64,000 bases of DNA from positions 22,664,827-22,728,826 of the forward strand of contig NC_049988.1 in NCBI RefSeq assembly GCF_000003815.2, read 5' to 3'. The notes under the pieces were generated by a model. The model was not told the DNA's origin. It searched no databases and saw only the letters and a program-made list of their open reading frames with translations. This document shows, piece after piece, positions 57,101 to 64,000 of the stretch (position 1 is the first letter of the stretch; the number at the start of each line of letters is the position of its first letter). The stretch comes from Branchiostoma floridae (lineage: Eukaryota > Chordata > Leptocardii > Amphioxiformes > Branchiostomatidae). The translations under genes were made by a program, and so were the position numbers.

Positions 57101-60100
57101 CATTCATCATCATTGTGTTGTAATGAAGTTATTATTAGTGATAATTCGTCCTCTTGGCTCAAATAGAATGCTCCCTTATTATTCCCAGTGTTGGGTCCAC
57201 TTGTCCTCTCGCCTTCAACCCGGCCGATTTTTTACCTTCAACCCAGCCCGGCCGAATTCAGTCTGTTGCATGCAAAGTGGTTCTATTATAAAGTTCAAAG
57301 ACTTTTCATCCAGACCCTGCACAATATAAGAGGGGCGATCAATGAGTTCTAGGCCTCATCGTGACTCAATAACTCAAACCCTCACAGCAGCTGTTTTCCC
57401 CTGTTGTTTTCAGTGTTGGGTTCACCTGCCCTCCTGCCTTCAACCCTGCCGACTTCTTCATCCAGACCCTCGCCATCAGACCTGGCAAGGAAGAAAGGTC
57501 AAGGGACAGGGTGGAGGTACGCGAGATCCTTTTTCTTTGACTACCTATTTTTAAGTATTTTGATATTCGCCTAAGGTACATAACATGTTAGGTATCAGTA
57601 TTGTCTTCGACGGTATAGGATTATCATACAGTAACTCATCGCTATTTTGATGTTGAAATATATCTTAAGTGGAAATAGATTTCAAATTGATGTCATTTCC
57701 CTTTAAAAAATAGTATACATATTTTATTCTTTAATTGGTCTATTTACCCTACAGCAATAAAACTATATCTATTATTCAAAGATCAACAAGTAGCTATCCA
57801 CAATGGTGAGGGAATGTAAAATGCTAGAGTAGGTCTAAGAAACAAAGAAAAGTGTTAATCTCCTTTGTCATATGTGACACTAGCACAGGTTATTGAAGAG
57901 TCTGACTTGTTTTGACTTTGCTGCAGAAAATCTGTGACCAGTTCCAGGAAGTCAGGGAAAACAAGGATGCTAAGAAGCAACTTGCAGCCAACCATGCTGA
58001 CCAAGAGGTAAGGGGAAGTCTGCAATCAAACCACATTGCCACAACACGTAGCAACTCTCATGGACAACGTTCAAGACTTGTATTAACAGCCACATAAGTG
58101 ACTTACGATAGCGCCATTAATGGCAGATGCTCAGCTGGGGCTCGGTGTTCATAGCATAGAAAAAAACGCGCCAAAACTTTCAGGCGTTGTATTGCCCATA
58201 ACCAGAGATTCATATAAATGACAATCAAATCAAATCAATCAATCTATCTATATAGTGTTTCCATTCGAATCACACCAAAACTTTCGGGGCTAAGACATAC
58301 CAGTCTCTATGTATCAAATGTGACTCAGTTTGTTTTTTTTCTACTTTCAGCTTGTTGAGGACTACTCAGGGAGATCTCGGTAAGAAAGATCTTCGACTTT
58401 ATGTAACTTTTCATGTATGAACAAATGACTGGTTGTCTAGATCTGTTTGTATTGTAAATTGAACTACCATGATTTCCTTGCAAAGGCTCTCACGGTGAAG
58501 AATTGTACTCAGTCAGCGCTCACCATGCTACTTTTATTTACATAGTATTACAAGCCACTACAGTACAGTAGGAGCCATTTAATTGTACAGCTTATTTATT
58601 GCCAGCGTATTTCGTGTAATTATCCGGCTGGTGCAATAATGCGAAGTTATCCAGCTGGACCGCACCGGTTTGGAGATTCCGTGCAGTTAACAGAAGTGCG
58701 CATTAATCTGTTCTGCAATTAACTGGTTTCTGCTGTATACTAGTGCCTTCTGAACAACACTACTTAATCGGCTCACCTAATACTACTGTGCGACCACGTG
58801 GCGCAATCGGCAGCGCGTTGGTCTCAGGCCCAAGATAAGAGGTCCTGAGTTCGAATCCGGCTGCTGTCTTACACGTTGCATACAGTTGCCCCTGTAGAAC
58901 TCAGTGCGCCAGTGGACGAGAGGGTGGAGATGGAAGTGCACACCCCTCCTTCACCTTAAAAAGTCACGTGCAGGCCAGGCAGACGGGTCGCCTACCCTGT
59001 CTGCCTACCATTGTCTTTCGAGACAGACGGATGCCAGAACAACTGTATGCTGGTGCCTTCTGAACAACAATACTTAATCAGCTCACCTAATACTACTATT
59101 GTTTGCACACCCACAGATACAGGGCGACCTGGATACAGCAGTTCCTTGCCATGATGTGGAGATGCAATCTGCAGAACATCAGAGACCCCATGATCATGGG
59201 CGTGCGGACAGGACAGGCCATCGTAAGCAAATTTACTCACAAATGTTTATAACATTAGACAGTTCTAATGTACAATTTGTATGTTCAACACAAGGAGTAA
59301 GTAGAAACAGTCTCGGTAATCTGCCGAACATCAGAGACCCCATGATTATGGGCCTGCGGACAGGACAGGCCATCGTAAGTAACTTTTCTCGCAACTTTTT
59401 TATAACATTGGACATTTCCAATATACAATTTGTATGCTTAACACAAGGGGTAAGTCGAAACAGTGTCTGTAATCTGCAGAACATCAGAGACCCCCATGAT
59501 TATGGGCGTGCGGACAGGACAGGCCATCGTAAGCAACTTTCTTCACAACTGTTTTATAACATTGGACTTTTCGAAGAGTTAGGTGACCTCAATACGAGTT
59601 AGAGGCTTCCATGGCGTTTGACGAATGAGGCAGTTACGGTAGTCCTTAGCCAGCTCTGTCTACAGCCGGCCTTATAGCATCCTACTATCCTTCCAAATAC
59701 AGGGATTGAATTTCTTGAAATACAGATAAAACTGCCCAAGACAACTATTGGTACCAATAAAATCTGGTCTACATGGACAGGTGGTCACAAAAAAACATAA
59801 TGCTTGTGCGAATAGGAGAAATTATTTGACACCTATTCCCATGGTTACTGGTAAAGTAGCAGACACCCTGTGGTATTCGATTACATTATGTAGCAAGTGG
59901 TAGGACAAACCTTAAGGGGCTGGTCACCATATTTATGAATGTGCTTGAGTAAGAAAAAAACAGAGCAGTGGTCTGTTAGGCTAGCTGTTTTCTTGCCAAT
60001 GTTTGTTTCTCCTTACTTTTGGATTAATAGACAGTGAAATTTACACGTTTGATTTTTCTTTTCGACAGTTTGTTGCTCTGCTGGTTGGTATCGTGTATCT

Positions 60101-63100
60101 GAGGATCGAGTACAACCAGGACGGAATTCTCAACATCAACGGTGCGCTGTTCCTCATGCTGACCAACATCGCTTTCTCTCACATCTTTTCCGTCATCAAT
60201 GTGAGTAGCGTTTGAGTAACGCTACTTTGTCCATTCATTTAGACACCATTGTATACGTAGTGCCTAAAAAGTGGCAGCAAGTTTCCTTGCAATTGCTGTT
60301 TCTGTGTAGGAGGGACAGGTTGCTAGCCCTTCTAGTTTTGTGCTTAAGGCATACCCTCCAGCTCCAATTTTGAACCTCTTCCAAATGACGGGTGCTGCCC
60401 CAACCGAGATACCCTACACCGGATTGTACCCAAGGCCTCCTATTTACCAGCTATTAAATATATTGGAACCAGGAGCTCAATTTTTAGGCTACCTGTTGAG
60501 CTCCACGGACATGCTTAGTAGGTTTTCATGCTTCAGCAAAATCCTTTCCATCCTTAACATCTGAACGGCGCCCTGTTCCTCATGCTCACCAACATCGCCT
60601 TCTCACATATCTTCTCTGTCATCAACGTGAGTGACAAAGATTTTTTTAAACATTGACATACACAAGATAACAATTACTCAAGCAACTGGGAAGAGTTTGG
60701 AAACAGGTGTTTCAGGTAGCACTACCCTTGGCAAAAGACACATGATTCTCCATTTAGTCTGTTTCCTGGAGGGTGATACACGTCGTATGACTGTATGTCC
60801 GATCACATTGAAGCTGTTGATATCATTATTCTCTTACCGCAGGTGTTCCCAGCTGAATTACCAATCTTCAGACGTGAGCATGGCAATGGAATGTACAGAA
60901 CAGACGTGTACTTTCTCTGCAAAACCATAGCCGAGGTAGGTTGCACACACACAAACACACACATGTACACACAATCAGTGTACTTCCTCTGCAAAACTAT
61001 AGCTGAGGTAGGTTTGTACAGGATACACACACATACACAACATACAATCAGTGTACTTTCTCTGCAAAACTATAGCCGAGGTAGGTTTGTACAGAACAGA
61101 CGTGTACTTCCTCTGCAAAACTATAGCAGAGGTAGGTTTGTACAGAACAGAGGTGTACTTTCTCTGCAAAACTATAGCCGAGGTAGGTTTGTACAGAACA
61201 GAGGTGTACTTCCTCTGCAAACCTATAGCCGAGGTAGGTTTATACAGAACAGACGTGTACTTCCTCTGCAAACCTATAGCCGAGGTAGGTTTGTACAGGA
61301 GGTTTCTCTCAGGTGTACGGATACAACAGGGGATAATGACACTACAGGGGATATGGGGATCAGACACTACGGGGGTACTGAGACTACAGGGGGTACGAAC
61401 ACTACAGTATAAGAACACTACTGTATGGACACTATTACAGGGACACAGACACTACTATAGGTAAGAACACTACAGGAGGTACGGACACTACAGGGGGTAA
61501 AAATGGACACTATAGGGGAAACAGACTTTTCAGCACCGTGAACACTACAGTAGGTACTGACACTACAGCACCGTGGGCACTACAAGATTTGCATTGGATG
61601 TTGTTGAAACCAGAATGTCTGTTTTCCAGCTGCCGTACTTCGTGGTGCTACCGTTGGTGTTCACGGCAATCTGCTACTGGATGGTTGGTGAGTATGAGCT
61701 ATACATAGTATCACCAAATAGCAATTACGGAAGCAACTGGTTATGCTTTTGGAAACGGTCAGACGTTTCAGATAACATCCGTTATATTACAGATAATTAT
61801 CTTTCGTCAGAGACTGGCATATCTCACTACGTTAATGTCTTATCGGTCTTCTTTTGTTTGAGTCTTTTCAAAAAGTGTGGCGGGTTCTTTTACGTGCTTG
61901 AGGTATGGCTTTCCTCAAACACGGGACCTCCAGTTAACTTCCTAGCCGAGGGATGGCCCTAGCCGAGCCTAGGTATACCTATTTTTACACCTGGGTGAGG
62001 TGAGGAAAGTCGTGATCTTTCCCAACGGCACAAAATCGGTGGCATGGCGGGGTTCGAACTCGGGGCCTTTTGGGCCTGAGCCCAAAGCGCTACCGATTGC
62101 GCCACGCGATTTCACTGAAGCAACTTTCCCCTTCATACCAACAAGAACATTGACTGACATTGTTAATTTGCTCCAGGCCTGTATGCGGGCTGGCAGGAGT
62201 TCCTCATCTGTTTTGCCATCATCACCACCACTGCAAACGTCTCAGTCTCTGCAGGTAAGCTCTTAAGGTGTTACAAAGACGTACTCTTGTGAGACATATG
62301 TAAATAATTGCGTGCTGTATTCATTAGATTAGGAAAGAGTGTATATAAGCAATCAAGGTGATGATTTGTGACAAGGCAAAGTATCACTAGGATGTAAACA
62401 TTGTTGCTACTGATATCATAAAGAACAAGTAAGTCACAATCAATGCACTATGAACATCATTGATAGAAATGGAAAGCAATCCAATAGCAATTAAGAAAAA
62501 AAGTAGTTGAAAGTAGACTATCTGCATCATTTTTCTAGCTCATTTTGATTATGCTATTAATTGTAATTAGCACTAAACAATCTTCAATAAACGTAAATGT
62601 TATCATCTATAGATCAATGCAATAATATCTTGTTACATTCCCATATCAGGTTACATGATATCAACGCTCAGCCCCTCTGTCGACGTTGCCATGGCAATTG
62701 CAGCCCCCATGCTGATCCCGTTGATGCTGTTTGGAGGCTTCTTCCTAAAAGCAAAGTAAGTCTGCATGTAACAGTGAACCTTAGGCCAATCACATAACAT
62801 GTAACGGCCACACTGACTTAATTTTATGGATGACATCTGCGCGCACATTGATTTTTGCCTGTCAACAAAAGAAACTGGCCACATGTGACCCAATAGCATC
62901 CCCAAGGTCAATCAGAAGTTTATGCTTGCCAGAGGATCTGCTCTCCAGGGCAATAAAGAAAAATATTTTAGAGTATTCTTGGCACCATCTTAAACCTTAG
63001 GTTGATTAAGAATACCTTACCTAATCAAGAATGCGACCAGTGAAATGTAGACATCAGAAGTACCTGCACAACCAATACAGACAATGGTTTATAGGACAGT

Positions 63101-63394
63101 ACTGGCTTGACTTTCAGCTCAGTTATGATGTAATACTATTTATAGTTATACAATACCTAATTATTGCAGAGATGACAAAAAATACAATATGGGCTCTGGG
63201 GAAACCCTGATTGTACTAGACAATGAAATTTTAGTATTCAGATTACAAGGATGCTACCAACCCATTCATTCTCACCACCACCCCACCCCCCAGCTCTGTG
63301 CCTGTGTACTTCATCTGGCTCGAGTACGTCTCCTGGTTCAAGTACGCCAACGAGCTCCTCTGCATCAACCAGTGGTCGCCTGTCACTAACATCA
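42199..63394 (+). CDS. White-like ABCG half-transporter (18 exons, 3' partial)
   Basis: The exons are 42199-42457, 44541-44589, 46942-47020, 47315-47422, 48179-48250, 48810-48908, 49541-49707, 56724-56795, 57414-57516, 57927-58007, 58351-58379, 59117-59222, 60069-60200, 60843-60935, 61630-61687, 62177-62254, 62650-62755 and 63294-63394. All junctions are GT..AG and stay in frame for about 597 residues. The nucleotide-binding domain comes first, as in the ABCG family. It has Walker A GASGAGKST (101-109), Q-loop YVQQDD (145-150), signature ISGGEMKR (209-216), Walker B LMFCDE (229-234) and the H-loop TIHQPSS (H266). Blocks such as NPADFF and [17 protein letters not shown] resemble insect White. 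Hydrophobic membrane segments begin near [10 protein letters not shown] and continue to the window edge. Half-transporters dimerise in a membrane, and White partners move pigment precursors; the substrate here is unknown. The last exons are off the window. Confidence 0.93.
42535..42567 (+). repeat. Copy of the exon 1 donor edge
   Basis: CTATCCACATTCTCAGGGTA|GGTGCGTACG repeats the real exon 1 end (CCATCCACATCCTCAGGGGAG|GTGCGTACGG), 99 bp downstream of the real donor at 42458. Confidence 0.75.
42571..42767. mobile_element. Foldback element 2 (CTCCAAGCAGA family)
   Basis: CTCCAAGCAGATCCTACAGT at the left is inverted at 42748-42767 (TAGGATCTGCTTGGAG). The outer arms extend further (GTACGCTAGT versus ATTAGCGTAC). 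The centre holds GGCTAGCC and TGGCCAGCTTTGATACTAT. It lies in ABCG intron 1. Confidence 0.8.
43232..43402. repeat. Inverted relative of 41186-41345
   Basis: Read on the minus strand it gives GGCTAATTGCTGGTGACA, then CGGACAAATAGTGTAGAACAATG-like sequence, ACTCTAGTCTAAG and CAGTGGAAGAC, in the order of the 41.2 kb segment. Confidence 0.7.
44330..44540 (+). repeat. Copies of the exon 2 acceptor edge
   Basis: The exon 2 start TGAGCGGGACTGTAG (44541) and its preceding TTGTCCTGTTTTGTGTGTGTTTCAG are echoed upstream at 44353, 44419 and 44473, each with GACCTATTCTGATACTGACA-like spacer. Periods are roughly 54 to 68 bp. Confidence 0.85.
44610..44830. repeat. Dispersed repeat, partner of 1880-2130
   Basis: GCTGCAGTACCGTAACAAGC and CGCTAGGAGGCCC precede a CA-rich microsatellite and ACATAACCCTCTTGGCAAAGG. 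The order of blocks matches 1880-2130. Confidence 0.6.
45025..45256. mobile_element. Foldback element, family 2, copy 3
   Basis: AGTAGCCTCTACCAGGCTCC and GGAAAGAGTAGACATTGGCCAA at the left are inverted at the right (TTGGCCAAATTCCTCTATTCC and TCTGGTAGAGACTAC). It lies in ABCG intron 2. Confidence 0.7.
46120..46484. mobile_element. Foldback element 3 with a nested palindromic MITE
   Basis: The outer arms are CTCCAAGCAGATGCTACGGT and its near-inverse ending TCTGTCTGGAG. Inside, 46187-46382 is a second palindrome with arms GCTTAGGTCACATTT and GGGGCCCGGCCGGG. It is flanked by CTTAG on both sides (46182-46186, 46383-46387), a likely 5 bp duplication. Confidence 0.75.
46681..46860. repeat. CA/ACAT-rich microsatellite
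   Basis: Mixed (CA)n and (ACAT)n runs just upstream of ABCG exon 3. Open frames across it are repeat artefacts. Confidence 0.95.
47463..47795. repeat. Palindrome interrupted by a gap, hammerhead-like motif
   Basis: TTCAAATACAATTCAATCTC and the following 35 bp at 47463-47515 are inverted at 47738-47795. Near the centre CAATACCAGTACAGCTAACT is inverted at 47610-47630. The 100-N gap is 47638-47737. On the minus strand 47517-47549 reads CTGAATAAGAGTGATGG then ATGTCACTCGAAACGTC. This resembles a hammerhead ribozyme core with a changed CTGANGA box, as found near ends of Penelope-like elements. Confidence 0.7.
47638..47737. other. Assembly gap (100 N)
   Basis: Placeholder gap inside the palindrome. 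From arm symmetry, the missing sequence should correspond to 47516-47572 and be near 57 bp. Confidence 1.
48660..48809 (+). repeat. Copies of the exon 6 acceptor edge
   Basis: CTCAGATAGGCCAGTCGAAG then TGTGCGGACAC at 48726 echoes the real exon 6 start (GCAGATGGGCCTGTCTAAGT, 48806). A weaker copy (TGTCGAAGTTTTCGGACAC) precedes it near 48676. The spacers TGTGATGATCCTTAAGA also repeat. Period is about 60-80 bp. Confidence 0.8.
49082..49540 (+). repeat. Minisatellite of the exon 7 acceptor edge
   Basis: About a dozen degenerate copies of TGATGTTCTGTCCGTTCTAG followed by GTCCTGACGAACCCGCC precede the real exon 7 start at 49541 (GTGCTGACAAACCCGCCC). Most copies retain the CTAG acceptor, so the splicing machinery faces many near-identical 3' splice sites. 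Confidence 0.92.
50081..52615 (+). CDS. LINE ORF1: J-like domain, zinc ribbon, SGNH esterase
   Basis: The product is 844 aa. Residues 9-77 resemble a DnaJ J-domain ([20 protein letters not shown] ... [18 protein letters not shown]), but the HPD tripeptide between helices II and III is absent. A beta-rich segment follows (about 95-195). C228-X2-C231 and C240-X2-C243 form a possible zinc ribbon. Residues 285-372 are predicted by eye to be coiled coil. An SGNH/GDSL esterase domain starts at [10 protein letters not shown] (S477), with GTND (N526) and DGYHLN (D613, H616) as the other catalytic blocks. The last 160 residues are rich in proline and glutamine. Esterase domains in ORF1 are known for CR1-type LINEs; a J-like N-terminus is not one I recall. 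ORF1 proteins usually bind the element RNA. Confidence 0.85.
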   Translation: MATDGSDPEKLYSALGVPPTATHDEIVAAYTTELLLYEEACKLSRTDSVFKKAHVKHKEVRKAFTVLSDASRRQQYNDSHTIPGAPRFSKKSLKQPRNYCIQHNAQSITIYLPPNHAISWLSKCEEFYNTRAKDESSDGHHIKTTFVDFQTKQSVGSVSIKIYESTQKLLIQGSAYLLWFSEVFPGLRQKVQQNISSTPLVNNNTVVSPQNTSLEGSITTVNSSTTLCQTCDQPLASDVCPLCRTVPKGLLDVNSNETEGVSDNMSNTQTNVADRCSSSNCSIVQDSVNKLETCLVDSIADRKTFEDSISQRLSVLEDKLKSSGQNHRCSGLTIEEGKKLKDDIVRLEREKRDLAREVKTLRDRFDELVKTTSKRQVTSAGTQTRENQDSERADRLIREVATIKVHNRFEVLNEAIDGTAAGSSHMPEKQGVQKSHSEANHRPRAARDNTEIPPEETMTTNLQNKETQPDILILGDSNTKALKTDVLYPNKRVNKELAFNISQCLDYIQSSARPDPKVILFHVGTNDIRDARDATLVTENFRELIQVTHEKYPRTNLVLSSVLPRDDPTLQQFGDDVNTFLKVAADETSYIHTIDNSNFATSGTIKRPLYSSDGYHLNRNGTRVLAANIKRTINPLVGLGHYMGRRNDPIINNNQPTANIKLSSPNRSYRDAVVGAQMGRPSQTPPRFQPQPAPRPTQPPTRSQPAPTSSHHNVHGQERPAPAPERGPTECMPVIPTGPSTQRTGQTFDAPRVSGPITLQGSKSSTSNGQTGETAITPRHRAGPWNQPPPSGPWSRPMFQPPPVPWGPHPNANIPIPPRHPPLMNPPPWPWHPSMMWPPMFAMW
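52913..56445 (+). pseudogene. LINE ORF2: endonuclease + reverse transcriptase, one frameshift
   Basis: The AP-type endonuclease starts with [12 protein letters not shown] and has LLETW and GGDLNAR. A frame change near 53395-53412 breaks it. The second frame continues [18 protein letters not shown] and FSDHCMV. The reverse transcriptase has [42 protein letters not shown] and [10 protein letters not shown] (catalytic YADD). The C-terminus bears [19 protein letters not shown], a Cys/His cluster. Apart from the single frameshift the 1150 or so codons are open, so the copy is young. It cannot make a full-length ORF2 as sequenced, unless the frameshift is an assembly error. Confidence 0.88.
57182..57330 (+). 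repeat. Degenerate copies of exon 9
   Basis: CCCAG|TGTTGGGTCCACTTGTC then GCCTTCAACCCGGCCGATTT at 57189 repeats the real exon 9 start (57414, TGTTGGGTTCACCTGCCC). A second partial (CCTTCAACCCAGCCCGGCCG, 57236) and a third (TTTTCATCCAGACCCTGCAC, 57303) follow. They look like decayed exon duplications. Confidence 0.85.
58734..59097 (+). mobile_element. tRNA-derived SINE within a 54-bp direct repeat
   Basis: The RNA polymerase III box A (TGGCGCAATCGG, 58799-58810) and box B (GAGTTCGAATCC) form a tRNA-like head at about 58793-58872, followed by a tRNA-unrelated body. TGCCTTCTGAACAACA and following bases flank it as a long direct repeat (58734-58787 and 59044-59097). The second copy ends just before the ABCG exon 12 acceptor. 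It is not a functional tRNA. Confidence 0.65.
59305..59528 (+). repeat. Two extra copies of the exon 12 donor edge
   Basis: AACATCAGAGACCCCATGAT then GTGCGGACAGGACAGGCCAT C|GTAAG recurs with donors at 59223 (real), 59375 and 59529, a period of 152-154 bp. The second copy keeps the reading frame within the exon part. The third has an extra C (GACCCCC). Confidence 0.93.
59835..59955 (+). repeat. Copy of zinc-finger-gene intron sequence in ABCG intron 12
   Basis: CCATGGTTACTGGTAAAGTAG, CAGACACCCTGTGGTATTC and TTATGAATGTGCTTG match the introns of the zinc-finger genes (for example 2567-2670). Part of that intron is therefore a dispersed element rather than gene-specific sequence. Confidence 0.7.
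60560..60626 (+). repeat. Copy of the exon 13 donor edge
   Basis: AACGGCGCCCTGTTCCTCAT, CTCACCAACATCGCCTTCTC and GTCATCAAC|GTGAG repeat the last 60 bp of real exon 13 (60141-60200) with mostly silent differences. Confidence 0.92.
60936..61300 (+). repeat. In-frame 51-bp repeats of the exon 14 donor edge
   Basis: GTGTACTT(T/C)CTCTGCAAAAC followed by TATAGCCGAG|GTAGG recurs six times after the real exon 14 (near 60978, 61051, 61102, 61153, 61204, 61255). The last five are spaced exactly 51 bp, 17 codons. Each copy keeps the donor and an open frame [15 protein letters not shown]. Confidence 0.95.
61965..62112 (-). mobile_element. tRNA-derived SINE, minus strand
   Basis: On the minus strand CGTGGCGCAATCGGTAGCGC (box A) and CGAGTTCGAACCCCG (box B) form a tRNA-like head, followed by a short body ending in GTAAAAATAGGTA. 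The head is related to that at 58793. It lies in ABCG intron 15. Confidence 0.7.
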
Positions 63395-64000
63395 GTAAGT
63401 TAGCTCATTAACATTCATTAACTTATCAACCAGTGGTCACCTATCACGAATATCAGTGAGTTAACTCATTAACTTTCATTAACTCATCAACTAGTGGTCT
63501 CCTGTCACTAACATCAGTAAGTTAACTCATTAACAATCATTAAATTATCAACTAAACGATGCTCACCTGTTATCTTCTTAACTTTCATTATCAGCTAAAC
63601 AGGGGTCAGTATAAAAACCTATCAAAATTCAATAACTCATCAAATAATGGTCATCTATACCCAACATCAGTAGGTAATCTTATCAACTTTTCATAACATT
63701 CCAACTAACTAGAGCTCGGTTTGTAAGCTATTATTACCTTCTAATAACTCATAAACTAACCAGTAGTAACCAACATCAGTGCAACAACTTCCAATAACTT
63801 ATCAACCAGTGGGGGACCAGTCATCAACATCAATATGAAAACCTACAAACATTCAATATCTTCTCAAATAGCAAGATGTCAGTATTTAAATTTACCATAA
63901 TTACTTCTAGTGGACCCTTTCCCCAATCAGTAATGTGTTAACATATCAACTTTCCTTAACTTATCAACCAACTAGCTAGGAGACAGTATATGACCTATCA
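63395..64000 (+). repeat. Repeats of the exon 18 donor edge to the window end
   Basis: ACCAGTGGTCGCCTGTCACT then AACATCA|GTAAGTTA recurs in increasingly degenerate form (63430, 63490, then looser copies to about 63980), interleaved with CATTAACTTATCAACNAG-like spacer. Early copies are about 60 bp apart. No further exon is recognised before the window ends. Confidence 0.85.

Noticed and set aside
58793-58872. A functional tRNA gene
   Set aside because: Box A and box B are good, but a full cloverleaf with paired acceptor stem is not evident, and the SINE-like body continues. The same applies to 62035-62112.
60795-61464. Open frames of 137-205 codons over the exon 14 repeats as an independent gene
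   Set aside because: The frames are the in-phase 51 bp copies of the exon 14 edge reading through intron. They are better explained as a repeat.

Overview
This is a 64 kb piece of an invertebrate-type eukaryotic nuclear genome with spliced genes, many transposable-element families and two 100-N assembly gaps. The White-type ABCG transporter, a tandem family of C2H2 zinc-finger genes, Penelope-like elements, an esterase-bearing CR1/L2-group LINE and a DUF6589-like protein together suggest a lancelet (Branchiostoma). That assignment is inference from remembered family distributions, not a database match.

Region 1 (about 1-38,300) is a tandem cluster of five related C2H2 zinc-finger genes on the + strand, with coding exons starting at 3181, 20586, 24784, 30940 and 36589. 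Each has a single coding exon behind the same 3' splice site and start codon (AG, then GTTCGACATG). Each also has a matching upstream block ending in a CAG|GTAAGAAC donor, about 850 bp away in genes 1, 3 and 4. Genes 1 and 4 lie in near-identical segments and share a frameshift. The cluster is heavily invaded by LINE copies, Penelope-like fragments, a mariner-type MITE and the element described next.

The most striking object is a 12,020 bp DNA transposon at 6094-18113. It has TAGCCTGG-type inverted ends and a perfect 9 bp target-site duplication (TAATCATCA), and it sits in the noncoding first exon of zinc-finger gene 2, 19 bp upstream of the splice donor. Between its ends are three apparently intact genes. 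The first is a three-exon RecQ-like helicase (+, 613 aa). The second is a five-exon 1089-aa protein (-) with a ZAD-like Cys4 start, an inserted C2H2 finger and a DUF6589-like core. I propose it as the transposase, with candidate acidic residues D514, D795 and E972. The third is a 171-aa acidic protein (+). A 1,419 bp relative at 34479-35897 has the same ends, about 150 bp of additional shared terminal sequence and its own 9 bp duplication (ACTTTGTGA), which indicates a mobile family.

Region 2 (about 38,300-42,200) has no host gene that I can see. It holds foldback elements, LINE and Penelope-like debris and the first assembly gap.

Region 3 (42,199 to the window end) is one White-like ABCG half-transporter gene. 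Eighteen exons join in frame to give about 597 residues, and the last exons lie beyond the window. Its introns carry a 6.8 kb LINE whose ORF1 joins a degenerate J-like domain to an SGNH esterase. They also hold foldback elements, tRNA-derived SINEs and a palindrome interrupted by the second gap. At least eight exons have tandem or dispersed copies of their own splice-junction edges in the adjacent intron, which creates many decoy splice sites.
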